A DNA stretch of 14,604 nt from Chloracidobacterium sp. UBA6041 (lineage in GTDB: Bacteria; Acidobacteriota; Blastocatellia; Pyrinomonadales; Pyrinomonadaceae). Within the stretch, counting starts at the first letter, position 1. Every line of letters begins with the position of its first letter. The notes under the pieces are model-generated. The model worked only from the letters and a program-made list of their open reading frames with translations. It ran no database searches and was not told the DNA's origin. Shown here piece by piece: positions 1 through 6,833 of the stretch. Position numbers and translations under genes: made by a program. Location of the stretch: the NCBI GenBank assembly GCA_002427845.1, contig DIYZ01000233.1, positions 1 to 14,604 on the forward strand, read 5' to 3'.

Positions 1-24
1 ACGAAACTCGAAATTGTTATTCCC

Positions 25-570
25 ATGAAGATCGAAGGTACACACCACCTCAACGCTCCGCGGGATCGCGTTTACCAATCACTTATCGACCCCGACGTTT
101 TACAGCGATGCATTCCCGGCTGTGAACGTCTGGAGAGAACTGCCGAGAATAGCTATTCGGCAACTATTCGCGCGGGTGTTGGCGCAATCAAAGGTGTGTT
201 TACGGGAACCGTAAGGCTTGAAGACATGCGGCCGCCTGAACACTACCGGATTGTCGTAGAGGGCAAGGGCGCTCCCGGATTTCTAAAAGGTTCGGGCGAT
301 CTCGATCTTGAGGAGGAGGGCGAGGGCACTCTAATCAAGTATCGAGGGGATCTTCAGTTGGGTGGAACGATTGCCAGCGTGGGCCAGCGGATGATTCAAG
401 GGACCGCAAAGATGATGGCGTCGCAATTTTTCACAGCGCTTGAGGCAGAAGCACAGGCGACCGCAGGCGAATCTCCTCCAAAGCATGGCTTTTTTCGGAC
501 GGCCCTGAGGTGGTTCTCAGGGTGGCTAAAAAGAAGAAGAAGCGGGGGCATGCCCCCTTCCCAACCCTGA
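25..570 (+). CDS. CoxG-like SRPBCC family protein (CO dehydrogenase subunit G type)
   Basis: This 181-residue protein has the CoxG pattern of the START/SRPBCC fold. Near the N-terminus come HHLNAPRDRVYQSLIDPDVL and then CIPGCERLE (residues 29-37). Later come GVGAIKGVFTGTVRLED (51-67), a GKGAPGFLKGSGD stretch (80-92) and the C-terminal helix VGQRMIQGTAKMMASQFF (119-136). CoxG proteins are thought to recruit molybdenum CO dehydrogenase or related hydroxylases to the membrane or help mature them, and their genes usually sit with the coxMSL-type subunits. Those genes would lie left of this window. After residue 150 there is a basic, aromatic tail (FFRTALRWFSGWLKRRR) that could be an amphipathic membrane anchor, as proposed for other CoxG proteins. 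The ATG at 25 is the first methionine, and no ribosome site is visible in the 24 bases before it. The last codons run through a GC palindrome (544-557). The family is well supported; the partner enzyme is inferred. Confidence 0.88.
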   Translation: MKIEGTHHLNAPRDRVYQSLIDPDVLQRCIPGCERLERTAENSYSATIRAGVGAIKGVFTGTVRLEDMRPPEHYRIVVEGKGAPGFLKGSGDLDLEEEGEGTLIKYRGDLQLGGTIASVGQRMIQGTAKMMASQFFTALEAEAQATAGESPPKHGFFRTALRWFSGWLKRRRSGGMPPSQP

Positions 571-643
571 GCTTATCACCGTAGAGTTATGAGCTTTGAT
601 TGAATGGTTAAAGGACAAGAGCAATCGATGTTAGCCGGAACGT

Positions 644-677
644 CTCTCAGGTTGAAAAGGCTCTCAGGTTGAAAAGG
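644..677. repeat. 17-bp perfect tandem duplication
   Basis: The 17-mer CTCTCAGGTTGAAAAGG occurs twice head to tail, at 644-660 and 661-677. It lies in the gap between two convergent genes, directly left of the GC palindrome of the likely terminator. No coding potential is evident. It may be a replication-slippage duplication; no function is implied. Confidence 0.9.
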
Positions 678-700
678 GGCCATGGCCCCGCTCTTTTTTA
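676..700. terminator. Probable intrinsic terminator between convergent genes
   Basis: A perfect 14-nt palindrome (GGGGCCATGGCCCC, 676-689) is followed on the plus strand by GCTC and six T residues (694-699). It is preceded by AAAA, which gives TTTT after the hairpin on the minus strand. It could therefore stop transcription from the CoxG-like gene and, more weakly, from the oppositely oriented aminopeptidase gene. The stem is short (five GC pairs with a CATG loop), so strength is uncertain. A second palindrome, GGGGGCATGCCCCC at 544-557 inside the 3' end of the CoxG-like gene, is followed on the minus strand by a T/C-rich run and may be a back-up terminator for minus-strand transcripts. Confidence 0.5.
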
Positions 701-721
701 AAAGGTTCGCTGAAGTCTGCC

Positions 722-2320
722 CTACTTCTCCCGACGCGCTTTCGCGATGAAGTCTTCAATGTCCGAAATCCTTCGCGGCAACGCTTCAGTCAGCCATTTC
801 ACACCATCGGCAGTAATAAGCATGTCATCTTCAATGCGCACGCCAGTGCCCTTGTATTTCTCAAAGGCCGGCCGCACCGCCGCAATGAACTTTTCGTTTT
901 CCGGAGTCTTGGGCAGATTGTCTAGCGCATCCGGCCGAATGTAGATCCCGGGCTCGTTTGTAAAAACCATCCCCGGCTCAAACCTCGTCCCGTAGTCGCC
1001 CACGTCATGCACGTTCATCCCCAGCCAGTGTGAGGTGCCGTGCATGAACCATATCCGATACTGCCTCGAGTTGCGATCCGTAATTAAGCCCAGTCTCAAT
1101 AAGCCGTCCTTGATGACTTCCGTCGCCGCGCGATCGACGTCGGAAACCAGCGCGCCTGGATGGGCCGCCTTCGCGCCTGCCTCTTGCGCGTCATAAACAA
1201 TCTGATATATCTCTGCCTGGGCCGGCGAAAATTTTCCGTTTACCGGAAAGGTCCGCGTCACATCAGCGGAGTAGTGATCGTATTCAGCGCCGACGTCCAT
1301 CAGCAACACTTCGCCCGGCTTCACTGGACCCTGCGATTCTTCGTAATGCAGGGTCGTAGCGTTTGCACCACAACCAACTATCGACGGATAGCCCCAATGA
1401 TCGGCATTGCGAAGTTTGAACGTGTAGGCGACCTGCGCATCAACCTCATATTCCCACTTCGCGTCTCCCGCTGCTGTCCAGGCACGTTCCTGCGCTTCCG
1501 TAGTAATGTCGATTGCATGTTGCATCAGGGCAATTTCAAACGGCGCCTTCCGCAAACGCAGTCTCGCAAAGATGGGCGATGCGTTCTTAATACTGAAGCC
1601 AGAGGCTGACTTGGCCCACTCGGAAGCGAAGCGTTGCTCTTGTCTGTATTCCAGACTGTCAGCGACGCCCGGGACCAGCAGGTAAAGGTCGGCGTTGTTA
1701 TTGCCAGCCCCGGCAAACAGTTTTTCAAAACCCGATGGCGCAGTTTCAACGACCGCGGACCTTGAAGACATCAATATTTTTTCAGCTTTCGGCCTATACG
1801 GCTGCCGATTACGCAGCGCCTGCAGGAAAGGCTGAAACTCGCTCGCATCCCAGATTTCTTTGATGCCGGACGCCTGACTTGCTTCCGCGGCGCTATACAT
1901 GTGGCCTGTCCACGTTTCGAACGCGGGGTTACGAGGGGGCAGGAAAAGTATTTCTGGCGTTACTTCGTTGCTCGGAGTAAGAACCAGCGTCGCGGCCTTT
2001 TGCTTTAGGTTCGTCAGGTAGTAAAGGTTATTTTCCTGGCGATACTCGTAATCAACATCGTTTGTGTAAACGCGCGGCTCAGTGCTGAAGAGAATCAGAA
2101 TGCCATTTGGGCCGATGGCCTGGCCCACGCGTGCACGGCGGGCGGCAAGTTCAGCCAGCCGCGTCGTCTGGTCAAACACTGGAGCCGGTGGCGTCAATCT
2201 AATTACTGAGGTGCCGGGCGTTTCATTTGAACGTCCCCCGGCGGCTAGCGGCACTGCAGTGTTTAGCAAAAAAGTTAAAAGGGCACAGGCCATCGTCGCC
2301 CTGGCCATGATTGACTTCAT
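722..2320 (-). CDS. Exported Xaa-Pro aminopeptidase (aminopeptidase P, M24B family)
   Basis: This 532-residue metallopeptidase removes the N-terminal residue preceding proline from peptides. Residues 1-27 form a signal peptide: a basic start, a hydrophobic core (ACALLTFLLNTAVPL) and an Ala-rich cleavage area, so the enzyme should act in the periplasm or envelope. An aminopeptidase P N-terminal domain (about 50-230) precedes the pita-bread catalytic domain (about 260-520). By comparison with E. coli PepP the five metal ligands are all visible: D342 and D353 in MDVGAEYDHYSADVTRTF, H431 in HGTSHWLG, E456 in TNEPGIY and E497 in GVRIEDD. The accessory histidines H325 (TTLHYEES) and H438 (VHDVG) and R495 are also present. 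The start is supported by AGGAG at 2326-2330, five bases upstream of the ATG. It follows a small gene on the same strand after a 78-base gap, so the two may be cotranscribed. Exported aminopeptidase P paralogues are common in soil bacteria that feed on protein. Substrate range is not readable from sequence. Confidence 0.93.
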   Translation of the reverse strand: MKSIMARATMACALLTFLLNTAVPLAAGGRSNETPGTSVIRLTPPAPVFDQTTRLAELAARRARVGQAIGPNGILILFSTEPRVYTNDVDYEYRQENNLYYLTNLKQKAATLVLTPSNEVTPEILFLPPRNPAFETWTGHMYSAAEASQASGIKEIWDASEFQPFLQALRNRQPYRPKAEKILMSSRSAVVETAPSGFEKLFAGAGNNNADLYLLVPGVADSLEYRQEQRFASEWAKSASGFSIKNASPIFARLRLRKAPFEIALMQHAIDITTEAQERAWTAAGDAKWEYEVDAQVAYTFKLRNADHWGYPSIVGCGANATTLHYEESQGPVKPGEVLLMDVGAEYDHYSADVTRTFPVNGKFSPAQAEIYQIVYDAQEAGAKAAHPGALVSDVDRAATEVIKDGLLRLGLITDRNSRQYRIWFMHGTSHWLGMNVHDVGDYGTRFEPGMVFTNEPGIYIRPDALDNLPKTPENEKFIAAVRPAFEKYKGTGVRIEDDMLITADGVKWLTEALPRRISDIEDFIAKARREK

Positions 2321-2398
2321 ACTTTCTCCTCGCGTTTTGAGTCTATATCGAATAATTTCAGAAACCAGGGTGGGAAGTTAACCGCCAGGCGGTTGAAA

Positions 2399-2719
2399 TT
2401 AACGGAGCATCTTTCTTCTCACGATTTTCTCACCAGGACGATAGACGCGTTTCGTGCCCTCCGGAAAAACCACCACGCGAGTGCCGTCCGGACTGGTAAT
2501 TAATTGCGGGCCATCGGGAAAATTCCTAATCGCTGCCCCGCCCATCCGTCTCCGTCGTTCGCCGAGGCGCGATAGGTCGGGAACAGTTGGCTCAGCCGGA
2601 ATGTTTCGCGGCACATATTGTTCGTCTACTTGCGGCGGCGTCGGCACCGCAGTGCTGCCGGCAGTTGCCGCCTTATCTGCGCGCTGATTCTTAACCACGG
2701 CCTTCTCGTTCTTCTTCAC
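2399..2719 (-). CDS. Small Lys/Arg/Pro-rich hypothetical protein
   Basis: I do not recognise this 106-residue protein. It starts with a lysine-rich segment (KKNEKAVVKNQRADK), followed by a low-complexity Ala/Pro/Thr linker. Around residues 55-60 there is an arginine cluster (ERRRRMGG). The C-terminal half contains short beta-like repeats ending in turns: NFPDGPQL, TSPDGTRVVVF and PEGTKRVYRPGEK (about 66-98). It has no signal peptide or membrane segment, and its high charge suggests a cytoplasmic, perhaps nucleic-acid or ribosome-associated protein; that is inference. The start is GTG with no clear ribosome site. A different minus-strand frame (2900 to 2691) overlaps its 5' end and could mean that the true start lies elsewhere. 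It precedes the aminopeptidase gene on the same strand by 78 bases. Confidence 0.5.
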   Translation of the reverse strand: MKKNEKAVVKNQRADKAATAGSTAVPTPPQVDEQYVPRNIPAEPTVPDLSRLGERRRRMGGAAIRNFPDGPQLITSPDGTRVVVFPEGTKRVYRPGEKIVRRKMLR

Positions 2720-2828
2720 CGGGGAGCGGTTTCAACCCGCTGAATCTCATTAACACTTTGGCGGCGCGACGATTTACAACGACAAACGGTATTCTCAAAT
2801 AAATCTCAGGTCGCAGAATCTCGCGTCT

Positions 2829-2834
2829 ATTATA
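2829..2834 (-). promoter_or_regulatory. Candidate -10 box in the divergent intergenic region
   Basis: On the minus strand these six bases read TATAAT, an exact -10 consensus, about 110 bases upstream of the small hypothetical gene and its aminopeptidase neighbour. No convincing -35 hexamer sits 16-18 bases further upstream. The surrounding gap (2720-2917) also holds an imperfect hairpin, AGCGGTTTCAACCCGCT at 2725-2741, which could be an operator or an attenuating structure. The same region must drive the divergent UPF0182 gene, for which I found no good promoter. Confidence 0.3.
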
Positions 2835-2917
2835 CACATCGCTCATATCACGAGAAATCGGGCGGTCGCGCACACTTTGCGGTCTCGCCGGCAGCCTCAT
2901 GTACCGACACTTGTTGA

Positions 2918-5812
2918 GTGACTAAGCTAATAAGCGTATGCTTCTCCTCCGTGAGCGAATCATTCCCCTTACGAGATAGCGACGTTATCGAGGTTGGCCC
3001 AACGCGCCGAAGGCGAGGTCGGCGATGGCTGATCGCTGTGTTAGTGGTGTTGCTCATTATTCTCTCTCGCAGTCTTTCCATCTACCTTTCCGCCGTCTGG
3101 TTTAGTTCGCTCGGTTTTTCAGCGGTCTATTGGTACATCTTCAAGCTTAAGGTTGGCTTGTTTGTCGCTTTTGCGGTCGTCACGATTCTCCTGGTTCGCA
3201 CCGCCTTCTGGCTGCTCGAGCGGGCCTTTGCTTCGCAGACGATTGGAAAGAGAACCATCGTTCTCAATAACCAGCCTATTCAGTTTTCGCCGGAACGCTT
3301 CGTACGACCGCTGGGGTGGGTACTGGCAATTTTGTTTGGACTCTTCTACGGCTTTGCGATGAAGGGCGCCTGGCAGACATTTGCGCTCTGTTTCAACCAG
3401 ACTTCAGCGCCCGCCCTGGATCCGGTTTTTCAAAAGCCACTCGCGTTTTATCTTTTCTCGCTGCCCGTTCTTGACTTGATTAGTTCGTGGCTGATTACGC
3501 TGGCCTTCGTGGCCCTTTGCGGCTCGATCCTTTATTCGCTGCTTACCGTGCCGCAAAAAGTTTTGAAAACTGGCAGTAACGGATATGGGAAACGATCCTT
3601 CTCCGCAGTTTCGTTTGCGTTGGCTGTTTTTCTGGTCCTCCTCGCGTGGCGCACTTACCTTTCGCGGTTTCCCTATCTCTGGGACGACCACCAGACATTC
3701 TCCGGTGTCACATTCTCCGAAGCCAATTATCTGTTGCCCGGCCTTTACTTGGTTGCTATTGCCCTACTGTTAGCGGCTGCAATCGCGCTCATTAACGCTT
3801 TGACGAAGCGTGGGCTGCGTCTGTTGCTGCTGGCCCTGGCGATTCCAGTCGCAGTCTATGTCGTTGCCGTTTTCATCGTGCCTGCTTACGTGACCAGCTT
3901 TATTGTCAAACCAAACGAGCTGGGGCGCGAGACGCCTTACATCGAACAGAACATCGCCGCGACCCGGCGCGCCTTCGGGCTCGAGCAAGTGGAGCTGCGC
4001 GAGTTTCAAGCCGACAACTCCGTGGAAGGACTAGATCTCGGAGCCAATCGACCCACGCTGGAAAATATACGTCTTTGGGACTGGCATGCCCTTCAGGACA
4101 CGCTCAAACAAATTCAGGCGATTAGAACCTACTACGACTTTCCCGATGTTGACGTCGATCGCTATAACATCGACCAGAACATTCGCCAGACAATGATCGC
4201 TGCGCGCGAAATCAACGTCCAAAAACTTCCTGAGTCATCGCGCAATTGGATCAACGAAAAGTTGATCTACACGCACGGCTACGGCGTGACAATGAACACT
4301 GCCAACGGTTTCACACCCGAGGGCATGCCGCGTTTCATCGTCTCTAATATGCCGGTGGAGTCGAGTTCCAAAGACATCAAGGTAACCAGACCTGAGATTT
4401 ACTACGGACAGGAAACCAACACCGATGTTTATGTGAAGACCCGTCAAAAAGAGTTTGACTTCCCGCAGGGCGAAACAAATACCTACACAAGCTATGAAGG
4501 TTCCGGGGGAATAAGAATTGGCGGCCGCGCGCGGCGCCTGCTGCTGGCCTGGGCGCTCGGTGATCTTTCGAGCCTGCCCTTCTCCGACGATGTCAATTCC
4601 GAAAGTCACGTTCTGATCCGCAGAAACATACGCGAGCTGGTCAATGGCGTGGCGCCCTTTCTTGTTTACGATAACGATCCTTATATCGTAGTCAGTAACG
4701 AAGGCAGGCTTTTCTGGATCATGGACGCCTTCACGCAGTCAGCGACTTACCCGTATGCGCGTCATCATCAGGTCGGAGACAACAGCGTCAACTACATTCG
4801 CAACAGCGTCAAGGTCGTGATCGACGCTTACAACGGAACGCTACACTTCTACGTTTTCGACAGCCAGGACCCGTTAATAGCCACTTATCGCGCTACCTTT
4901 CCCACGTTGTTTCAGGACGCGAGCCAGATGCCCGCCGATCTGCGCGCGCATGTGCGTTATCCCGAAACCTTGATTAAAGTTCAGGGCGAGGTCTATGGCC
5001 TCTATCACACGCAGAGCGCCAAAGTTTTCTTCCAGCGTGAAGATGTTTGGAACGTGGCCCAGCAGATTGGTCTGGATGATCAGAACAGAAAACAAGTCCA
5101 GCCGATTGAACCATATTTCGTCCTCATGCAGTTGCCGGGCGAGCAAACACATAACGAATTTGTCTTGATTCTTCCTTTTACCCCGGTCGGCCGGAACAAC
5201 ATGATTGGCTGGATGGCAGGACGATGCGATGGTGACAATTACGGCAAGCTCTTGATTTACAACTTCCCCAAATCGCGACTCATTGATGGGCCACTGCAGA
5301 TCGAAGCGCGCATCGACCAGAACTCCCAACTGTCATCTCAGTTTACTCTCTGGAACCAGCAAGGCTCTCATGTCCTTCGCGGACATTTGCTGGTCATTCC
5401 CATCGGCCGCTCGCTTCTCTACGTTGAGCCTGTCTACCTGAAAGCGGAAAGCAGTCCGATGCCGGAGCTGCGACTCGTCGTATTGGCCACGCAGGATCGT
5501 TTGGGTTACGGGCAAACGTTCGACGAGGCGATGACCAGCCTCTTTGGCGACCTGGCCCGCCCCACGACGCAGGAAAAAACTGAGCAGCCAAAAGAAAAGA
5601 CCGCGGAAGGCGTACCCAAACCAGTTGCATCGCCAGTTGCGTCACCCTTTCCCAATGAAACTGTCGAGCAGCTTATCAACAAAGCCGTGCAGGAGTTCGA
5701 TGAGTATCAGCGCCTGACTTCCCAGGGAAAACTGGGAGAGGCGGGCCAAAAACTCGAGCAACACAGACGTACGCTCGAAGAATTGAAACGGATGAGCGCA
5801 AAGCAGAAATAA
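2918..5812 (+). CDS. UPF0182 family large integral membrane protein
   Basis: This 964-residue protein has the UPF0182 (COG1615) layout and the usual length of that family. After a short basic N-terminus (PTRRRRGRR, 29-36) there are about seven hydrophobic segments at roughly 37-60, 77-101, 131-148, 180-209, 227-246, 272-295 and 300-322. A soluble domain of some 600 residues follows, probably outside the cytoplasm. Family-like blocks in it include YTHGYGVTMN (451-460), FTPEGMPRF (465-473) and RPEIYYGQ (491-498). The C-terminus has a Pro/Ala linker with a PVAS repeat, then a charged helix (about 915-964) likely to form a coiled coil. Its function is unknown. Two GTG starts are possible: 2918, giving the longest form, and 2951, closer to the first membrane segment. 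Neither has a clear ribosome site. It is transcribed divergently from the aminopeptidase pair and separated by 276 bases from the lipid cluster, so it is probably a single-gene unit. Confidence 0.9.
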   Translation: MTKLISVCFSSVSESFPLRDSDVIEVGPTRRRRGRRWLIAVLVVLLIILSRSLSIYLSAVWFSSLGFSAVYWYIFKLKVGLFVAFAVVTILLVRTAFWLLERAFASQTIGKRTIVLNNQPIQFSPERFVRPLGWVLAILFGLFYGFAMKGAWQTFALCFNQTSAPALDPVFQKPLAFYLFSLPVLDLISSWLITLAFVALCGSILYSLLTVPQKVLKTGSNGYGKRSFSAVSFALAVFLVLLAWRTYLSRFPYLWDDHQTFSGVTFSEANYLLPGLYLVAIALLLAAAIALINALTKRGLRLLLLALAIPVAVYVVAVFIVPAYVTSFIVKPNELGRETPYIEQNIAATRRAFGLEQVELREFQADNSVEGLDLGANRPTLENIRLWDWHALQDTLKQIQAIRTYYDFPDVDVDRYNIDQNIRQTMIAAREINVQKLPESSRNWINEKLIYTHGYGVTMNTANGFTPEGMPRFIVSNMPVESSSKDIKVTRPEIYYGQETNTDVYVKTRQKEFDFPQGETNTYTSYEGSGGIRIGGRARRLLLAWALGDLSSLPFSDDVNSESHVLIRRNIRELVNGVAPFLVYDNDPYIVVSNEGRLFWIMDAFTQSATYPYARHHQVGDNSVNYIRNSVKVVIDAYNGTLHFYVFDSQDPLIATYRATFPTLFQDASQMPADLRAHVRYPETLIKVQGEVYGLYHTQSAKVFFQREDVWNVAQQIGLDDQNRKQVQPIEPYFVLMQLPGEQTHNEFVLILPFTPVGRNNMIGWMAGRCDGDNYGKLLIYNFPKSRLIDGPLQIEARIDQNSQLSSQFTLWNQQGSHVLRGHLLVIPIGRSLLYVEPVYLKAESSPMPELRLVVLATQDRLGYGQTFDEAMTSLFGDLARPTTQEKTEQPKEKTAEGVPKPVASPVASPFPNETVEQLINKAVQEFDEYQRLTSQGKLGEAGQKLEQHRRTLEELKRMSAKQK

Positions 5813-5925
5813 CCTTCGTCAGTACGGTCCCTTGGATCAGGACTCAAGAACTGGACACCAAGCCGTCCCTCTCCTTCCGAAAACTACCACCCGCTACAAC
5901 CCGATTTCTTCGGTTTTCCTAACAA

Positions 5926-5955
5926 TTCAGCGAGACGCGGCGCGAATTGTATAGT
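5926..5955 (+). promoter_or_regulatory. Weak candidate promoter upstream of the lipid cluster
   Basis: The gap 5813-6088 has no gene. In it TATAGT (5950-5955) matches the -10 consensus at five of six positions, with TTCAGC (5926-5931) as a poor -35 box 18 bases upstream. This would place a start of transcription about 125 bases before the HAD gene. No intrinsic terminator for the UPF0182 gene could be seen in the same gap, so read-through is possible. The assignment is speculative. Confidence 0.2.
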
Positions 5956-6078
5956 ACCGCCGTACACCCGTTTTTATCGTTACCCGGAAAGTGCCGCCGT
6001 GGGTTATATTGGCAGCCCTAATTCATAAATTGTTTCGAGCAGCTCGGGCGGGGTACGCGAATCCTGTGGGGGAGCTTT

Positions 6079-6083
6079 GGAGG
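6079..6083 (+). promoter_or_regulatory. Ribosome binding site deciding the HAD gene start
   Basis: GGAGG ends five bases before a TTG at 6089. The longer reading frame could begin at another TTG (6077), but that codon overlaps the Shine-Dalgarno itself and has GGGGGAG only two bases upstream. The site therefore favours TTG 6089, which puts the protein start seven residues before the catalytic aspartate, as usual for this family. Confidence 0.65.
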
Positions 6084-6088
6084 AAGGC

Positions 6089-6751
6089 TTGGCAGCCGCG
6101 GCATTTTACGACCTTGAAGGCACTTTGGTCAGCACGAACCTGGTCCACACGCTTGGCTTTTACGCGAGGAATGAGCCAGGCTTGTTTCGCAGCTTCAAAA
6201 AGAGCGCGGCAACCTTGTTAAGTCTCCCCGTGTTCGCAATCACGGACCAATATAGTAGAAAGGTTTTTAATGACCTCTACTTCAAGCGCTACAAGGGCGT
6301 TAAGGAAGACCGGCTGCGCTTTTTGGCTGACGACCTGTTCACGTCTGTGCTTAAGCCAGCGGTGTTCCCGGGCACTTATGAGTTGCTCGAGAAGTCGCGC
6401 AGCCTTGGTCTGCGTCAGGTTGTAGTAACCGGCGCCCTGGATGTTTCGGTGAAGCCGTTAATGGAGCATCTTGATATCAAAGATTACGTTGCCAACCGCT
6501 TGGAGTTTGTTAACGGCGTGGCCACGGGGCGGTTGTTGCCACCCGTGATGGCCGCAGCTACAAAAGCATCGTGGATACGAGTTTTCGCGGAACGCGAACA
6601 CCTCAGCCTGAGCGATTCTTACGCTTACACGGATAGCATGAGTGATTTGCCGATGCTGTCAATCGTTGGGCATCCGGCGGCCATCAATCCGGACATGCGT
6701 CTGCGCCAAACGGCGCTGCATCACGACTGGCCGATTTTGAATTTGAAATGA
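6089..6751 (+). CDS. HAD-IB (SerB-like) phosphatase
   Basis: This 220-residue protein (numbered from TTG 6089) has all four HAD motifs. Motif I is YDLEGTL with nucleophile D8 and, unusually, E10 where most HAD phosphatases have a second Asp. Motif II is VVVTGA (T114), motif III Lys is K159 in AATKASW, and motif IV is YTDSMSDLPML (D182, D186). A helical cap lies at about residues 15-95, typical of subclass IB. The DxE variant is known in ThrH-type phosphoserine phosphatase/phosphotransferase, so it need not mean inactivity. HAD-IB proteins of this size are often linked or fused to PlsC acyltransferases in glycerolipid pathways. Here the gene leads a same-strand run containing a PlsC-bearing fusion enzyme. 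I infer that it removes phosphate from a lipid or glycerol phosphate intermediate; phosphoserine or another small phosphate ester remains possible. A 72-bp palindromic repeat begins directly after the stop codon. Confidence 0.85.
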   Translation: MAAAAFYDLEGTLVSTNLVHTLGFYARNEPGLFRSFKKSAATLLSLPVFAITDQYSRKVFNDLYFKRYKGVKEDRLRFLADDLFTSVLKPAVFPGTYELLEKSRSLGLRQVVVTGALDVSVKPLMEHLDIKDYVANRLEFVNGVATGRLLPPVMAAATKASWIRVFAEREHLSLSDSYAYTDSMSDLPMLSIVGHPAAINPDMRLRQTALHHDWPILNLK

Positions 6752-6823
6752 AGCCACAGATAAACACAGATTTACGCAGATCTAGTTTTTCTTATCCGTG
6801 CATATCCGCGTTCATCTGTGGCT
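6752..6823. repeat. 72-bp palindromic interspersed repeat (CCACAGAT type)
   Basis: Two 30-base arms (6752-6781 and 6794-6823) are imperfect inverted copies, matching at about 23 of 30 positions. Each outer end reads AGCCACAGAT when viewed inward. The 12-base centre contains a run of T residues. The repeat starts right after the HAD stop codon and ends ten bases before the likely start of the next gene. Similar CCACAGAT palindromes are, to my recollection, scattered in intergenic regions of many environmental genomes. It can form a strong RNA hairpin in the intercistronic message and may protect or punctuate the transcript. Confidence 0.8.
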
Positions 6824-6833
6824 AACTTTGCTT

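Noticed and set aside
1160..1609. 149-residue open frame on the plus strand
   Set aside because: It is antisense to the catalytic domain of aminopeptidase P, whose motifs are all intact on the minus strand.
2691..2900. 69-residue minus-strand frame as a separate gene
   Set aside because: It has no ribosome site, overlaps the small hypothetical gene in another phase and covers the likely divergent promoter region; it is kept only as a frameshift question.
6798..6833. In-frame GTG start giving the LarA-like protein a 12-residue N-terminal extension
   Set aside because: These codons lie in the right arm of the palindromic repeat and translate repeat sequence; the ATG at 6834 is the better start.
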